This document shows positions 18,154 to 26,362 of a stretch of DNA of 64,000 nt, piece after piece. The stretch's first letter is position 1. The number at the start of each line of letters is the position of its first letter. Source of the DNA: DATDAH01 sp963792205 (GTDB lineage Bacteria; Actinomycetota; Acidimicrobiia; Acidimicrobiales; DATDAH01); assembly GCA_963792205.1 (NCBI GenBank), contig CAWBVI010000005.1, forward strand, positions 372,001-436,000, read 5' to 3'. The position numbers and the translations under genes are program-made. The notes below the pieces were generated by a model that was not told the DNA's origin, made no database searches, and worked only from the letters and a program-made list of their open reading frames with translations.

Positions 18154-19008
18154 TTACCGGTAGATCGCAATCACAGTCGCAACGGCGGCAGGGAAGCTGA
18201 GTCGGACCGTCATCGGCTGTTCGTCGGCCTTCTGTGTCCGACGCTGCTCACGATTGAGTGACATCCCGGGCAGTATCCCGCTGCCAAGGGTCTCGGGCTT
18301 GCCCTTCAAGACGAAACGCTGAATCTTGGCGAGCACACTTAGCTCACCTTCGAGTGCCCCAGGCTCGACCAGTAGGTGCTCTCTCGGCAGCTCCGCAAAG
18401 AACTGGTACCTCGGTGATCCGGCAGGCGAGAAGATGCAGGGAACGGCGGCCGTGGCGAACCGCTCAGCGACACCCTCGATGGCGGAGAGCTGATTACTCA
18501 TGAGGTCAGCTTCGGTTGGGTCGTAGTCGTCAGGCAGCATGCTTGGCGGGAGAGTGCGCATGAGTTCAAGCCACGGAGCGATCTCGCCGACCGCGGACAG
18601 GTTGCTCATGTCAGCGACACCTGGAGCGAGACGCACCGCAGCGTCAACCTCAACAATCTCGTTTCGGTCGAGCTGGGTCCAGATGTCATCGTCCAAGGCT
18701 GAAAGGAACTGGATCGCCTCCGACTTATCGAGGAGCCTGCGCAGGCGGTTGAACTGGGATTCTGCCGTCTGACGGACGGTGCGCTCCGCTTCGCTGCTCC
18801 CAAGCCTTCCTCGCTCGCCAGACAGCCCGGCCGGTCCTGCGCTGAGGGATCCACCAAAACCCGACCGGGATTCGTCCTGTTCGGTGATTCGCTCCTCGTC
18901 GTACACGCCTCCCTCCAGCTGTGCGAGGAACTGTGACACCAAGTCGTCACGGCGATAGAGGAACTCGCGGAGGATCACCACGTCGTCGAGGTTACGTGGC
19001 GGGGTCAC
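18154..19008 (-). CDS. DUF6414-like hypothetical protein
   Basis: This 284-residue soluble protein begins 'ILREFLYRRDDLVSQFLAQLEGGVYDEE' and has a Gly/Ser-rich segment at about residues 48-72 followed by a helical 'ESQFNRLRRLLD' stretch. The opening and the closing 'AVATVIAIYR' resemble, from memory, the DUF6414 family; I hold that loosely. Function unknown. Its GC content and codon use match the island rather than the metabolic genes. It ends the island: the D-aminoacylase gene stops 39 bases upstream on the same strand. Confidence 0.6.
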   Translation of the reverse strand: MTPPRNLDDVVILREFLYRRDDLVSQFLAQLEGGVYDEERITEQDESRSGFGGSLSAGPAGLSGERGRLGSSEAERTVRQTAESQFNRLRRLLDKSEAIQFLSALDDDIWTQLDRNEIVEVDAAVRLAPGVADMSNLSAVGEIAPWLELMRTLPPSMLPDDYDPTEADLMSNQLSAIEGVAERFATAAVPCIFSPAGSPRYQFFAELPREHLLVEPGALEGELSVLAKIQRFVLKGKPETLGSGILPGMSLNREQRRTQKADEQPMTVRLSFPAAVATVIAIYR

Positions 19009-19047
19009 GCCACCACCTGTAGCGCCGGGCGCCGAGTAGAGCCGACG

Positions 19048-20700
19048 TCAGACAAGCGCGGGGCGGACGCCGGGATGGAGGTCCGGCATCTCGACCCGGG
19101 CGCCGTCCCGACGTATGGGCGTGCCGTTGACTAGGACCTGGCGGACGCCGGTCGGCGCCTCGGCGGTTAGGCGCTCGGCGTCGGCCGGGAAGTCCCGGAC
19201 TCGTTGCGACCGGGCCGGATCCCACGGTGTCGGGGTCGAACACGACGACATCGGCCCAGGCGGCTTCGGCCAGTACGCCGCGGCCCACGACTCCGAACAT
19301 CGAGGCCGGCTCGCCGGTCATCTTGTGGACGGCTTGTTCGACGGTCAGGACCTCTCGCTCCCGCACCCACTTGGCCAGAAGATCGGTGAACAGGGGGGCG
19401 TCGCAGAGCTGGTCGACGTGGGCGCCGGCGTCGGACAGGCCCAATGCGACGGACTTCGTCTTCAGGAGGTCGCCGACGGCTTCGGCATCGTCGTTGGCGA
19501 TGTAGGCGCGGAACCTCGTGCTCAGGTCCTCGGCTAGGGCGAGCTCGCACATGACGTCGAGCGGTGTGACTCCCCCGCTCCGTCGCCAGGTCAGACACTC
19601 GCCTGCCCTCGAGCTCGGGGGACCGCTCGGACTCGGAGACCTCGAAGGTCTCCCACCTCGGCTTCATCTTCGCCAGCTCGAGGTCAGCCGCAGCCCGGGC
19701 TCGCCACTCGGGGTCGGCGTAGGCCGCCAGGCGCTCGGCTCGGGATCGCTCGAGGAGCTCGCCGAAGACTTTGCCGACGTTGAGGTTGTAGGCGTCGGCC
19801 ATCGTGAACTGCATGGTCAGCGGCCTCGGCGTGACCTGGGGCCACACGTCCGCTCCCGCCGCGATGCCCTGCTCGTGGAGCTCGACGGTCGGGCCGTGCG
19901 CCCCATCTGGCCTCGCGAACAGGGGGTACGTGAAGGGGCGGCCGATCTTGGGCTGCCACTCGTAGACGTCCTCGTAGGTGCACTGCTCGCCCGGGGTGAT
20001 GAGGACCACGCCCTTGCCGGCCTCCCCCGCCGCTCGGAACAGGGCCTCGACCTCGTCGGCTTCGGCGAAGCGGCTGGGGACGGGCTTGCCGTCGACACCG
20101 CGGTGGGCGAACGAGAAGCTCGTCGAGAAGCCCGCTCCCCCGGCCGCGATGCCCTCCTTCACCAGGGCTGCCATCTGCACGATCTCGTCCGGCTTCGCCG
20201 CTCGCTCGTATGCCGCGTCGCCCATGACGTACAGGCGCAACGCGCGAGTGACCCACGTAGGCAGTGAAGTTGAGCAGGGTCCCCCGCCGGGCCACGAGGT
20301 CGAGGTACTCGGGGAACGTCTCGAAGTCCCAGACGATGCCCTCCGCCAGCGTGTCGACGTCCATGTCCTCGACGTTCTCGAGGGTCCGAGCGATGACGTC
20401 GTGGTGCTCCTTCCGGGTCGGGGCGATGGCGAAGCCGCAGTTGCCGGCAATGACGGTGGTGACCCCGTGGAAGCACGAGGGCCGCAGCATCGGGTCCCAG
20501 AAGACCTGGGCGTCGTAGTGGGTGTGGATGTCGATGAACCCGGGACTCACGACGCAACCGGAGGCGTCCAGCTCCTGGTCGCCCTTCACGGTCGGTGCGA
20601 TCTCGACGATGCGGCCGCCGGCGATGCCGACGTCGGCGCGATAGCCCGGCGCGCCGGTGCCGTCGACGACGGTGCCGCCGCGGATGGCGATCTCAGCCAC
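19048..20700 (-). CDS. D-aminoacylase / N-acyl-D-amino-acid deacylase family amidohydrolase (three frameshifts)
   Basis: The N-terminus has the amidohydrolase strand 'GFIDIHTHYDAQVFWDP', with the HxH metal motif, and the family's 'GVTTVIAGNCGFAIAP' segment. Later pieces include 'LGLSDAGAHVDQLCD', with the metal Asp, and 'HKMTGEPASMFG'. Three single extra bases, near 20245, 19577 and 19205, split the frame. The span is 550 codons plus three bases, giving 549 residues when corrected. The enzyme should be a cytoplasmic metal-dependent deacylase of N-acyl or cyclic amide substrates. Its start overlaps the SDR stop by 8 bases, making it third in the reductase operon. Confidence 0.82.
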
Positions 20701-21481
20701 CGTCGTCGGCCTTCGGCAAGGAGAAGAGGAGCTTGGTCAGATCGGGGGGCGGGCCGGCGGTGGAGCCGCCGTCGACGGGCAGGATCGCCCCGGTGATGTG
20801 GGCCGCCTTGTCGCTGGCCAGGAAGACGACGGCGTGGGCCGCCTCCTCCGGCGACCCCTTGCGCTGCAGCGGCTGCGTGTAGCGCACGATGGGCTCGATG
20901 TCGTAGGTGGTCATCGCCGTGACGACGTGGCCCGGGGCGATGCAGTTGACCCGGATCCCGTAGCGGCCGAGGTCGGCGGCGATCGCCCGGGTGAAGTGGA
21001 TGACGGCGGCCTTGGCGGCCTGGTAGATGACGAGGCCGGGGCTGGCGTCGATGCCGGCGATCGACGAGTTGTTGATGATCACTCCCCCGCCGTGGTCCTT
21101 CATGTGCCGGGCCGCCCGCTGGCTGCCGACCATGGTCCCGTAGACGTTGATGTCCATCTCCCGGCGGAAACCGGCGAGGTCGTCGTGGAGGAAGGGGGTC
21201 ATGGCCGACCCCACGCCGGCGTTGTTGAACATGACGTGGAGGCCGCCGAAGCGCTCCACCGTGGCGTCGACCAGCGCCTGGACCTGGTCGGTGTCGCTCA
21301 CGTCGGTCTGGCAGAACGCCGCGGCGTCACCCAGGTCGCTCGCCGCCTGCTCGCCCCGCTCGACGTCGATGTCGGCGATGACGACCTGCGCCCCCTCGGC
21401 CACGAAGCGCTCAGCGGTGGCCTGGCCGATGCCAGCGGCGCCGCCGGTGACGATGGCGACCTTGCCGGCGAGCTCGCCCAC
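20693..21481 (-). CDS. Short-chain dehydrogenase/reductase
   Basis: This 262-residue classical SDR has the cofactor motif 'TGGAAGIG', the 'NNAGVG' motif and the catalytic Ser/Tyr/Lys in 'INNSSIAG...YQAAKAAV'. An Asp in 'VVIADID' after the second strand favours NAD(H). It begins with a GTG placed directly after the TAG of the aldo/keto reductase gene (zero spacing) and overlaps the D-aminoacylase start. It oxidises or reduces an alcohol/ketone within this operon; substrate unknown. Confidence 0.93.
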   Translation of the reverse strand: MGELAGKVAIVTGGAAGIGQATAERFVAEGAQVVIADIDVERGEQAASDLGDAAAFCQTDVSDTDQVQALVDATVERFGGLHVMFNNAGVGSAMTPFLHDDLAGFRREMDINVYGTMVGSQRAARHMKDHGGGVIINNSSIAGIDASPGLVIYQAAKAAVIHFTRAIAADLGRYGIRVNCIAPGHVVTAMTTYDIEPIVRYTQPLQRKGSPEEAAHAVVFLASDKAAHITGAILPVDGGSTAGPPPDLTKLLFSLPKADDGG

Positions 21482-22483
21482 CTAGGCGTCCTCGATCCAG
21501 TAGTCGGGGACGGGGTCGACGTCGTGGCGGGCGAAGATGGCGTCGATCTCGGCCAGGTCCTCGGCCGACAGCTCCCAGCCGAGGGCGCCGACGTTGTCCT
21601 CCAGCTCGGCGGTGTTCCGCAGCCCGACCAGCGCGGTGCTCACCGCCGGGTGCGACGTGGCCCAGCGCAGCGCCAGCTGCGGCAACGACCGGCCCTTGCG
21701 CGCGGCCAGCTCCTTCAGCTCCTCCACCACGGCCAGGTTGGCGGGGAACCTCTCCTCACCGAAGAGGGCGTCGAAGAGGCGCATGCCGGCCATGCTCCCC
21801 CCCGCCCGGGAGCGCCAGTCGTCCTTGCCGAAGCTGGTGTCCTCGGTGAAGGTGCCGGTCAGCAGGCCGAAGGCCAGCGAGCCGTAGGCCATCACGCCGA
21901 TGCCGTGCTCCTGGCACAGCGGCCACACCTCCCGCTGCATGCGCCGGTCGAACAGGTGGTACCCGTACTGGACGGCGCCGACCTTCCCGACGGCCATGCA
22001 GGCCTCGATCTCCTCGGGCTTGAAGTTGGACAGGCCGATGTGGCGGATCTTGCCGTCCTGCACCAGATCGGTCAGGGCCCCCATGGTCTCCTCGAAGGGG
22101 ACCGTCCGGTCGGGCCAGTGGATCATGTAGACGTCGATCCAGTCGGTGCCCAGGCGCTTGAGCGACTGGTCGATGGTGTCCATGACCCGCTCGCGGCTGG
22201 AGTCACGGAAGTTGGGCTTGTCCCGGTAGTTCATGCCGAACTTGGAGACGATGATCGCCTCGTCCCGGCGGGCGCCCAGGGCCTTGCCCAGCGCCTCCTC
22301 GGACGCCCCCATGCCGTAGCCCTCGGCGGTGTCGAAACAGTTGATGCCGAGGTCGAGGGCCCGGCCGACGGCCTCGTCGAAGTCCTGGGCCTCGATGCTC
22401 CCGTAGCCGCCGCCGATCTCCCAGCAGCCGAACCCGATCACGGAGACGTCCAGGCCCGTCTGCCCGAACGGCCGGTGCTCCAT
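21482..22483 (-). CDS. Aldo/keto reductase
   Basis: This 333-residue TIM-barrel oxidoreductase has the catalytic set Asp/Tyr ('NCFDTAEGYGMGASEEALGKAL'), Lys ('IIVSKFGMN') and His ('VYMIHWPD'), plus the family motif 'GLSNFKPEEI'. It reduces aldehydes or ketones with NADPH. I choose the ATG (22483-22481) because GGGGAG lies a suitable distance upstream; the TTG immediately before is an alternative. It is first in a three-gene operon with the SDR and D-aminoacylase. The TGACTCGGTGTCA operator lies about 47 bases upstream and its inner arm overlaps a TTGACA -35. Confidence 0.93.
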   Translation of the reverse strand: MEHRPFGQTGLDVSVIGFGCWEIGGGYGSIEAQDFDEAVGRALDLGINCFDTAEGYGMGASEEALGKALGARRDEAIIVSKFGMNYRDKPNFRDSSRERVMDTIDQSLKRLGTDWIDVYMIHWPDRTVPFEETMGALTDLVQDGKIRHIGLSNFKPEEIEACMAVGKVGAVQYGYHLFDRRMQREVWPLCQEHGIGVMAYGSLAFGLLTGTFTEDTSFGKDDWRSRAGGSMAGMRLFDALFGEERFPANLAVVEELKELAARKGRSLPQLALRWATSHPAVSTALVGLRNTAELEDNVGALGWELSAEDLAEIDAIFARHDVDPVPDYWIEDA

Positions 22484-22529
22484 CAAGCACTCCCCTTCGC
22501 TCGTCTGCTCGGGACGCTATGACAGGATT

Positions 22530-22542
22530 TGACTCGGTGTCA
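22530..22542. promoter_or_regulatory. TetR-type operator copy 1 (TGACTCGGTGTCA)
   Basis: This near-perfect palindrome lies between the divergent aldo/keto reductase and nitroreductase genes. One arm has a single mismatch to the two perfect copies at 30963 and 34523. The right flank (CAAAACTTGCC) also resembles that of the 30963 copy. On the minus strand TTGACA (22543-22538), an 18-base spacer and TAGCGT form a promoter for the reductase operon that the operator overlaps. On the plus strand TAGGGT (22558-22563) may be the -10 of the nitroreductase gene. Confidence 0.65.
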
Positions 22543-22573
22543 AAACTTGCCGCGTCGTAGGGTGTGGGCAGGC

Positions 22574-23056
22574 ATGGGTACCGACGAAACTCGACCGCCG
22601 CGGCTCCCGCCACCGTGGTTCATCCACCTGGCGTGGCGCGTCCATCGAGGGCTCTACCGGCTCAGTGGCGGCCGCTTCCTGTGGACCCCGGCGAACAAGC
22701 GGGGCTGGGGCGCGCTCCTCCTGACGACCGTCGGGCGGAGGTCCGGGCAGGACCGCAAGGTCATCCTCGGCTACGTCGAGGACGGTCCGAACCTCGTCGT
22801 GCTGGCGATGAACGGTTGGGGCGAGGGCCATCCCGCGTGGTGGCTCAACCTCGAGGCCCAACCGGACGCCGTCGTGCGCCTGACGGGCGAGGAGCCGCGC
22901 CCGGTGCACGCCATCCAGGTCGAGGGGCCGGAGCGAGATCGACTGTGGCAGCGCTGGGCCGAGGTCGAACCGAAGCTCGACGGCTACGCCGGCCGGCGGT
23001 CCACCGAGACGCCCGTGATCGTCTTCGAACCTTTGGCTGTCACTCCCCCTCAGTAG
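22574..23056 (+). CDS. Deazaflavin (F420)-dependent nitroreductase family protein (Ddn-like)
   Basis: This 160-residue protein matches the DUF385/Ddn family: 'LTTVGRRSGQDRKVILGYVEDGPNLVVLAMNGWGEGHPAWWLNLEAQPDAVV' contains the conserved Gly/Arg and 'PAWWLNL' signatures. Members use reduced F420 to reduce quinones or nitro compounds, or are cofactor-binding proteins of unknown substrate. The ATG at 22574 is preferred over in-frame upstream starts because those lie in the operator region. It probably belongs to the same regulon as the divergent reductase operon. Confidence 0.88.
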   Translation: MGTDETRPPRLPPPWFIHLAWRVHRGLYRLSGGRFLWTPANKRGWGALLLTTVGRRSGQDRKVILGYVEDGPNLVVLAMNGWGEGHPAWWLNLEAQPDAVVRLTGEEPRPVHAIQVEGPERDRLWQRWAEVEPKLDGYAGRRSTETPVIVFEPLAVTPPQ

Positions 23057-23057
23057 G

Positions 23058-23086
23058 TTGGGAAGCGAACATACGTTCGCTACTCT
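23058..23086 (+). promoter_or_regulatory. LexA (SOS) box inside a promoter
   Basis: TTGGGA (23058-23063), a 17-base spacer and TACTCT (23081-23086) form a promoter. AGCGAACATACGTTCGCT (23064-23081), with 7-bp perfect arms around ATAC, fills the spacer exactly. The core CGAAC-N4-GTTCG is the actinobacterial LexA box. A bound repressor would block RNA polymerase, so the downstream HNH gene should be induced by DNA damage. Confidence 0.85.
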
Positions 23087-23108
23087 GGACCGAGAGAGGA
23101 GGTGCCCC

Positions 23109-24428
23109 GTGACCAGCGAGCTGGAGGATCTGGAGCACGCCCTCGACCTGGCGAACAAGGTGTCCTGGGGCGACGAGCCCTCGGCAGCCAAGACCGCCGC
23201 CTTGGCGACGGTGAGCCGGGTCCGGAACAAGGTCGACGTGTTGGATGCCCGGGTGCTGCGGAGCTTCGAGGCGACCCAGGAGCACAAGGCCCAGGGCCAC
23301 GCCTCGGCTATCGGATGGTTGCTGCACAACTGCCGAAGCCACGGCGACGACGCCGCGGCCCGCCGCCGCCTGGCCCGGCGGCTGGGCCACCAGCCGCTGG
23401 CCGAGGAGGCCCTCGCGGCCGGAGAGATCACCGCCCGCCACATCGACGTGCTCGAGCGAGCCCGGCGGCTGGTGGGCGACGACGCCTTCCGGATCGGCGA
23501 AGAGGTCTTGGTCGAGCTGGCGGTGACCAAGCGCTTCGACGACTTCCAGCGGTCGGTGGAGTACTTCATCGCCCGGGCCCGTCCCGCCGACGCCAACGAG
23601 CGGGAGGAGCAGCAGATCCGCGACCGCTGGTGCTCCTCGTCACGGACCCTGGACGGCTGCGGCAAGGTCGATGCCTGGCTCCCGCCGCTGTCCTTCACGG
23701 TCTTCGACGCCGAGCTGAGCCGCCTGGCCGAGCACCTCTACCACCAGGACGTGGCCGAGGCCCGGGACCGACTCGGCCGAGAGCCGACCACCTCCGAGCT
23801 GGCCCGTACGCCGGCCCAACGCCGGGCGGACGCCCTGGAGCTCATGGCCCGCCGCTCTGCCGCGCATGGTGATGAGGAGGTGCCGGCGTCGAGCTTCGTC
23901 ATCAACCTCCACGCGGGCGCCGAGCTCGCCCTGCAGATCCTCGAGCGGCTCATCGCCGCCCTGCGCGACGGCACCGACGACGACCTCGATCTCGACGACA
24001 TCGCCATCGGCCCCGACGACCTCTGCGAGGACGACGACGGCACGGTCGTCACCGTCAACACGCTGGTGCTGGCCCTCCTCACCGGCTCGGTGCGCGGCTA
24101 CCTCTACGACCCCGACGGGGTCCCCCTGCGCTACGGCCGGTCCCGCCGGCTGTTCACCAAGCCCCAGGCCGACGCCCTCCGCGCCCGGTTCCGGCGCTGC
24201 CGTCACCCCTTCGGCTGTGGCCGCACCGGGACAACGCTGCAGTCCAACCACGTCACCGAGCACCGCCGAGGCGGCCTCACCAACGTGGAGGACGGCGACA
24301 CCCGCTGCGGCCCGCACAACCGCTGGTACTCCAACACCTACGGGGAGCCGCCACCCGACGGACCGGTCGACACCGACCAACGAAGACGCCCGCCCGACCT
24401 CGGGCCCCTCCCCTTCGACGACCAGTGA
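23109..24428 (+). CDS. 13E12/DUF222-type HNH endonuclease domain protein
   Basis: This 439-residue protein has a long helical DUF222-like body and a C-terminal HNH nuclease motif, 'CRHPFGCG' then 'LQSNHVTEHRRGGLTNVEDGDTRCGPHNRWYS', holding two Cys pairs and the His/Asn/His set. The GTG 23109 has AGGAGGT upstream. Proteins of this type (13E12 repeat family in Mycobacterium tuberculosis) are abundant in actinobacteria and several are LexA-controlled. Consistent with that, a LexA box sits in its promoter. Possible roles are mobile nuclease or DNA-damage response; the exact one is unproven. Confidence 0.9.
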   Translation: MTSELEDLEHALDLANKVSWGDEPSAAKTAALATVSRVRNKVDVLDARVLRSFEATQEHKAQGHASAIGWLLHNCRSHGDDAAARRRLARRLGHQPLAEEALAAGEITARHIDVLERARRLVGDDAFRIGEEVLVELAVTKRFDDFQRSVEYFIARARPADANEREEQQIRDRWCSSSRTLDGCGKVDAWLPPLSFTVFDAELSRLAEHLYHQDVAEARDRLGREPTTSELARTPAQRRADALELMARRSAAHGDEEVPASSFVINLHAGAELALQILERLIAALRDGTDDDLDLDDIAIGPDDLCEDDDGTVVTVNTLVLALLTGSVRGYLYDPDGVPLRYGRSRRLFTKPQADALRARFRRCRHPFGCGRTGTTLQSNHVTEHRRGGLTNVEDGDTRCGPHNRWYSNTYGEPPPDGPVDTDQRRRPPDLGPLPFDDQ

Positions 24429-24461
24429 CCCACGAGGACCCGACGCGCCATGATCCAACCG

Positions 24462-24485
24462 TTGATCCATCAAATCAATTTGATG
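24462..24485. promoter_or_regulatory. ArsR operator upstream of the ArsR-ArsC fusion
   Basis: Two overlapping palindromes occur: TTGAT-CC-ATCAA (24462-24473) and CATCAAAT-CA-ATTTGATG (24468-24485). The ATCAA/TTGAT arms are typical of ArsR/SmtB operators. The site ends 13 bases before the ATG, so a bound repressor would cover the promoter and silence its own operon. Confidence 0.75.
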
Positions 24486-24498
24486 TAAAGTGCCGACG

Positions 24499-25290
24499 AT
24501 GCCTACGGCGCGAGCTGACCGCGAGCTGAGCCCGCCGGCGTTCCTGCAGCTCGCTGGACATCCGCTGCGCTGGCGACTGCTCAGCGACCTGGCCCGCAGC
24601 GACCGCACGGTGCAAGAGCTGGTCGGCCTGGTGCGACAGCCCCAGAGCCTCGTCTCGTACCACCTCGGCAAGCTGCGCGACGGCCGCTTGGTCTCGGCGC
24701 GGCGCAGCTCGGCTGACGGCCGCGACGCCTACTACTCCGTCGCCCTCCCCCGCCTGGCCGAGCTGCTCACCGCCACGGGCGAGGCCCTGCACCCCGGGCT
24801 CCGCCTCACCCCGCCGCCCGCGACCAATGGCCACCCGGGGACGGCGACGGCGCGGGTGTTGTTCTTGTGCACGGGCAACAGCGCCCGCTCCCAGATGGCC
24901 GAGGCTCTGACCCGGGTCCGCTCCGCGGGGCTGGTCGAGGCCCACAGCGCCGGTAGTCACCCCAAGCCCCTGCACCCCAACGCGGTGCGGGTGATGCGAG
25001 ACGAGCACGGCATCGACCTGACCGATCGGCGGTCGAAGCACCTGAGCGAGTTCACCCAACAGCGCTTCGATCGGGTGATCAGCCTGTGCGATCGGGTGCG
25101 CGAGGTGTGCCCCGAGTTCCCCGGCCGCCCCGAGACCGTGCACTGGAGCATCCCCGACCCCGCCGCCGGGCAAGGCGACGACGCGGCGAGCTACCCGGCC
25201 TTCCAGCAGACCGCCGACGAGCTCGAGACCCGCATCGGGTTCCTGCTCGCCACCCTCAGTTCCCCGACGACAGCACAGGAGAAGCCATGA
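24499..25290 (+). CDS. ArsR regulator fused to an ArsC-type (low-molecular-weight phosphatase fold) arsenate reductase
   Basis: Residues 1-85 form an ArsR winged helix ('FLQLAGHPLRWRLLSDLARSDRTVQELV...QSLVSYHLGKLRDGRLV'). Residues from about 113 are an LMW-phosphatase-like ArsC with the CX5R loop 'LFLCTGNSARS' and the late Asp loop 'IPDPAAGQGDD'. The ArsR half contains no Cys, so it cannot bind As(III) through the usual Cys motif. Sensing may occur through the reductase half or another ligand. The ATG at 24499 is preferred; a GTG at 24490 is possible. It overlaps the VOC gene by ATGA. It probably reduces arsenate or acts as a phosphatase/sensor. Confidence 0.88.
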   Translation: MPTARADRELSPPAFLQLAGHPLRWRLLSDLARSDRTVQELVGLVRQPQSLVSYHLGKLRDGRLVSARRSSADGRDAYYSVALPRLAELLTATGEALHPGLRLTPPPATNGHPGTATARVLFLCTGNSARSQMAEALTRVRSAGLVEAHSAGSHPKPLHPNAVRVMRDEHGIDLTDRRSKHLSEFTQQRFDRVISLCDRVREVCPEFPGRPETVHWSIPDPAAGQGDDAASYPAFQQTADELETRIGFLLATLSSPTTAQEKP

Positions 25291-25676
25291 CCGAACCCGA
25301 CGAGATGGTGAACGTCCGCTACATGGTCGACGACGTGGACGCCGCGATCGCCTTCTACACCAAGCACCTCGGCTTCGAGCCGCGCATGAACGCCGCCCCG
25401 GCCTTCGCCGACGTCACCCGCGGCAACCTGCGGCTGTTGCTCAGCGGGCCGGCCAGCTCGGCCGGGAGACCCATGCCCGACGGCGCCACGCCGGGCCCCG
25501 GAGGCTGGAACCGCATCCACCTCATCGTCGCCGACATCGCCACCGAGGTCGCTCGGCTCCGCGACGCCGGCGCCAGCTTCCGCAACGACATCGTGACCGG
25601 CCCCGGCGGCCAGCAGATCCTGCTGGAGGACCCCTCGGGCAACGTCGTCGAGCTGTTCCAACCCGCTGGCCCCTGA
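25287..25676 (+). CDS. VOC family (glyoxalase-fold) protein in the ArsR-ArsC operon
   Basis: This 129-residue single-module VOC protein has 'VRYMVDDVDAAIAFYTKHLGFEP' and 'QQILLEDPSGNVVELFQP', including the late Glu metal ligand. ArsI C-As lyases are VOC proteins of arsenic operons, but they need conserved Cys residues and this protein has none, so organoarsenic lyase activity is unlikely. The ATG overlaps the fusion gene stop (ATGA), which implies co-translation. Confidence 0.87.
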   Translation: MTEPDEMVNVRYMVDDVDAAIAFYTKHLGFEPRMNAAPAFADVTRGNLRLLLSGPASSAGRPMPDGATPGPGGWNRIHLIVADIATEVARLRDAGASFRNDIVTGPGGQQILLEDPSGNVVELFQPAGP

Positions 25677-25685
25677 CCGCAGCGG

Positions 25686-26252
25686 TCAGTCGAGGACCTT
25701 GCGGACCACCCAGCGGGTCTTGCCGATCTGACGGGTGCGCTCGAAGCCCTGCTGCTCGAACATGGCAAGGGTGCCGTTCCAGAGGAAGCTGGACGAGATC
25801 GACTGGTCCTCGGTGCTGTCGGGATAGCTCTCGACCGTCCCGCCGCCGAGCCGGGCGATCTCCTCGAGGGCACCGGCCAACCCCGCCGCGGCCACCCCTC
25901 GGTGCCGGTGGCCCTTGCCGACGAAGAAGCACGTGATGCGCCAGTCGGGCAGGTCGTCGAGGCCCTCGAGGTACGCCTTCCGGTTCTTGAGCTTGGGCAA
26001 CTCGTCGGGGACGCCGAACTGGCACCAGCCCACGCACTCCTCGCCGTCGTAGACGAGAGCAGCGTGGGCCTCGCCGTCCCGGACCCTCGCCTCCTTCGCG
26101 GCCCGGTTGTCCTCCGCGGACTTGGCTCGGTCGGCCTCGGGGTGGAAGGCCATGCACCAGCAGCCACCCCACACGCCGTTGTGGGCCTCGACCAGGCGGG
26201 CGAACTCCGGCCAGGTCTCCCGGTCGAGCGTCCGCGTGGTGTAGTCCGACAT
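25686..26252 (-). CDS. GNAT family N-acetyltransferase
   Basis: This 188-residue protein has a GNAT core: the beta-strand 'ALVYDGEECVGWCQFG', then 'ITCFFVGKGHRHRGVAAAGLAGALEEIARLGG' with the acetyl-CoA pyrophosphate loop (GHRHRG), and a C-terminal 'FLWNGTLAMFEQQGFERTRQIGKTRWV' strand. An N-terminal 'GGCWCMAFH' motif is found in a known subgroup of uncharacterised GNATs. It acetylates an amine in the cytoplasm; substrate unknown. It ends 9 bases from the convergent VOC gene. Confidence 0.9.
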   Translation of the reverse strand: MSDYTTRTLDRETWPEFARLVEAHNGVWGGCWCMAFHPEADRAKSAEDNRAAKEARVRDGEAHAALVYDGEECVGWCQFGVPDELPKLKNRKAYLEGLDDLPDWRITCFFVGKGHRHRGVAAAGLAGALEEIARLGGGTVESYPDSTEDQSISSSFLWNGTLAMFEQQGFERTRQIGKTRWVVRKVLD

Positions 26253-26362
26253 CGGCGCCTCCGTCTCGATCCCTCCGAATCGTAGGCAAGTCGAAGATCG
26301 ACACGGTCGGGGTAGGCGACACCCGACGGGCGACGAACCGGCGGCACCCGAAGGGAACGGAC

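Noticed and set aside
20657..22522. Very long open frame on the plus strand opposite the aldo/keto reductase and SDR genes
   Set aside because: It is an antisense shadow caused by high GC; its residues are low-complexity (Gly/Arg/Val/Asp) and the minus-strand genes have clear family motifs.
25287..25676. ArsI organoarsenical lyase
   Set aside because: It is a VOC protein in an ars-like operon but lacks the Cys residues that ArsI needs.
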